Positions 6,073-7,361 of a DNA stretch of 7,361 nucleotides are shown here, in pieces. Both the position numbers and the translations under genes were made by a program. Location of the stretch: NCBI GenBank assembly GCA_048636595.1, contig JAIVWI010000157.1, positions 1 through 7,361 of the forward strand. Reading direction: 5' to 3'. Source of the stretch: JAJRRA01 sp048636595 (GTDB lineage Bacteria > Pseudomonadota > Gammaproteobacteria > Xanthomonadales > SZUA-36). The notes beneath the pieces were generated by a model. That model ran no database searches, was not told the DNA's origin, and was given only the letters and a program-made list of their open reading frames with translations. Position 1 is the first letter of the stretch. Each line of letters starts with the position of its first letter.

Positions 6073-7113
6073 CTAGGGTTGGGCTGCCTCGCAGGCCGGC
6101 ACATTGTCCTCTATGATTCGCTCGATGGGTATTTCACCCGAGAGTTCCAGTGTAGGGATCTCGTAGTTCAGGATACCTGCCTTACAATCGCTCCAGACGA
6201 TTTCGATGGTGGCGCCCTCCATTTGTACCGTATCGACTGGAGGCTCAGCCGAATCGAAGACCATGCCGCTTGACAGGAATACATTCAGCAGGGCGGTATC
6301 TCCCTCGTACGGCCCCAGCGCTGTGAGCCAACGGTGGCCGGGTTCACCCAGGATCGCACTGACGTCCTCCGGCGGACGTACCGTGTCGTAGGTAAACCAG
6401 GAAAGGAAAATGGATTTCGATTCCTCCCATACAATGATAAAGAAGCCCTGTCCGGCGGTATCCGGGAAAAACCAGGCATCGCTGATTGCGGAGTTGATCA
6501 GGAAGGGGTCTTCAGCGGCTCCTGTGACGGTCACGTTCTTGCTGGTGGAATCACTTTGCCCATCGTTGTCGGTAACGGTCAGTTCGACGTTGAAAGTGCC
6601 GGCGGCGGCATAGCTGTGCGCCGGGTTCTGCTGGCTGGATGACGCACCATCGCCGAAATCCCATGACCTCGAAGCGATGCTGCCATCGCTGTCGGTGGAC
6701 TGATCTGTGAAATTGCAGGCCAGGTCGGTACAGCTCGAAGTGAAGTTGGCCACCGGGGGTACCGGGTCCGCTTCAACCACAACCACTCGTCCGTTCATGC
6801 GCGAATCACGATTCTGGCCCGGAGTACTGTGGACGGTGCAGTAATACAGCACTTCCTCGACCGAGTTGAAGGTGCGTGAAAACGTGAACGAAGAAGCTGT
6901 GATGGAATTCCAGCGCCTATTGTCCTCTGTAACATCATGCATGGCCCCCCCGGCCGCATTGGTCCAGCGCACCGTGTCACCCACATTGATGGTGATGTCG
7001 TTAGGAGTGAACCGATTATCCACGACCGAGACGTTGTGGGTTGCAGCTGTCGCAAGTACGGGAAAGGCTGCCAGCCAAAAGGCTGCCAGGGGAATGGAAG
7101 ATAGTTTCAACAT
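6073..7113 (-). CDS. Exported cupredoxin-PKD protein with unassigned C-terminal domain
   Basis: With the chosen start this protein has 346 residues. Residues 1-23 are a clear signal peptide ending in ATA. Residues about 24-114 form a plastocyanin-like cupredoxin: candidate type 1 copper ligands are His59 (AMHDV), Cys92 and His95 (YYCTVHS) and Met106 (SRMNGRV). The Cys-x2-His-x10-Met loop is longer than in plastocyanin. Residues about 117-198 are a PKD domain with the signature SWDFGDG and a cysteine pair (128, 133). Residues about 205-346 resemble a domain with a GQGFF...WFTYD pattern common in proteobacterial secreted proteins, but I cannot name it. I prefer the ATG at 7113 over the upstream GTG at 7143 because GGAG lies 7 bases before the ATG and the leader then starts cleanly. 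It may bind or transfer electrons through copper outside the cytoplasm; its partner is unknown. Confidence 0.85.
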   Translation of the reverse strand: MLKLSSIPLAAFWLAAFPVLATAATHNVSVVDNRFTPNDITINVGDTVRWTNAAGGAMHDVTEDNRRWNSITASSFTFSRTFNSVEEVLYYCTVHSTPGQNRDSRMNGRVVVVEADPVPPVANFTSSCTDLACNFTDQSTDSDGSIASRSWDFGDGASSSQQNPAHSYAAAGTFNVELTVTDNDGQSDSTSKNVTVTGAAEDPFLINSAISDAWFFPDTAGQGFFIIVWEESKSIFLSWFTYDTVRPPEDVSAILGEPGHRWLTALGPYEGDTALLNVFLSSGMVFDSAEPPVDTVQMEGATIEIVWSDCKAGILNYEIPTLELSGEIPIERIIEDNVPACEAAQP

Positions 7114-7186
7114 GGGCCTGCTCCGCGAATTGAACGTTTTCACGCACCTGTCTACGAAAAGACCTTATATATGATAGTTATCTTAC

Positions 7187-7212
7187 ATTTGATTCAAAAT
7201 TTGGAATCAAAT
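7187..7212. promoter_or_regulatory. AT-rich palindrome upstream of the cupredoxin gene, possible operator
   Basis: ATTTGATTC and GAATCAAAT are exact 9-bp arms around an 8-bp centre, 74 bp upstream of the chosen start. On the minus strand the palindrome contains TTGAAT, which could be a -35 box with TATCAT (7171-7176, spacing 15) or TATATA (7166-7171, spacing 20); neither spacing is ideal. A dimeric regulator site overlapping a promoter would fit. It does not match the FNR spacing TTGAT-N4-ATCAA, and I cannot assign a regulator. Confidence 0.4.
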
Positions 7213-7276
7213 TCGCTAATAATGCCAAACCAGTGGCAAATGCAAGACATCAGGACCTGTAGTGTAGAGGTCTGGC

Positions 7277-7361
7277 TGTAAGAGCCCCCAATTGTAAGAG
7301 GTCCCTTGGGGCGAATTGTAAGAGGTCCCTTGGGGCCGAAAAGTTCTGGAATGGTCGGCCC
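7277..7361 (+). repeat. REP cluster: tandem units plus start of an inverted unit, cut by the window edge
   Basis: Units begin TGTAAGAG at 7277 (shortened, 16 bp), 7293 (24 bp) and 7317 (24 bp). The last two share TGTAAGAGGTCCCTTGGGG and differ only by one C near the end. From 7317 to the edge the sequence matches the reverse complement of the REP pair at 1552-1612 in about 41 of 45 positions. The final TGGTCGGCCC is therefore probably the beginning of an inverted partner unit. A further degenerate head, TGTAGAGGTC, is at 7263-7272. Confidence 0.8.

Noticed and set aside
7114..7143. GTG start 10 codons upstream for the cupredoxin-PKD gene
   Set aside because: The ATG at 7113 has GGAG at good spacing and gives a compact signal peptide; the longer form adds a charged stretch before it.
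7277..7361. Direct repeats near the right edge considered as a CRISPR array
   Set aside because: The units abut with no spacers of regular length and contain REP-type hairpins also found inverted at 1552-1612.

Overview
The window looks like chromosomal DNA of a gram-negative bacterium, most probably a gammaproteobacterium. This rests on a Sec-exported thioredoxin-like protein, a predicted outer-membrane beta-barrel, a small lipoprotein, gcvT-gcvH order and REP-type palindromes like those of Pseudomonas and Xanthomonas relatives. I cannot name the species.

Layout from left to right. (1) 51-1271, plus strand: a fused alpha/beta hydrolase-OsmC protein. (2) 1268-1612: a gene-free stretch of repeats. 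A 270-bp MITE-like element with near-perfect terminal inverted repeats and CTAG at both ends is followed 14 bp later by a pair of inverted REP sequences. The stop codons of both flanking convergent genes lie inside these repeats. (3) 4420-1608, minus strand: a compact four-gene cluster in transcription order: TlpA-like thioredoxin, DUF4266 lipoprotein with a Gly-rich tail ending Cys-Gly-Cys-Asn, DUF3570 beta-barrel and ApbE-type FMN transferase. (4) 4474-6067, plus strand: gcvT and gcvH behind a recognisable sigma70-type promoter; gcvP does not follow. (5) 7113-6073, minus strand: an exported cupredoxin-PKD protein with a C-terminal domain I cannot name, convergent with gcvH. (6) 7114-7361: its upstream region, with a 26-bp AT-rich palindrome, then a tandem run of REP units that continues past the window edge and matches the pair near 1600.

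How the parts work together. gcvT and gcvH encode two of the glycine cleavage proteins; GcvH carries the lipoyl-lysine arm on which GcvT acts. The four minus-strand genes overlap or sit within 20 bp of each other and are very likely one transcript. Their products suggest an envelope redox system: a disulfide reductase, a Cys-tailed lipoprotein, an outer-membrane barrel containing a Ser-Gly-Ala-Thr motif like known FMN-attachment sites, and a flavin transferase. The function of this set is not established as far as I know, and it is the most interesting protein system here. The most interesting DNA-level signals are the structured MITE and the REP family, whose hairpins keep a CTTG loop while the closing base pair changes.
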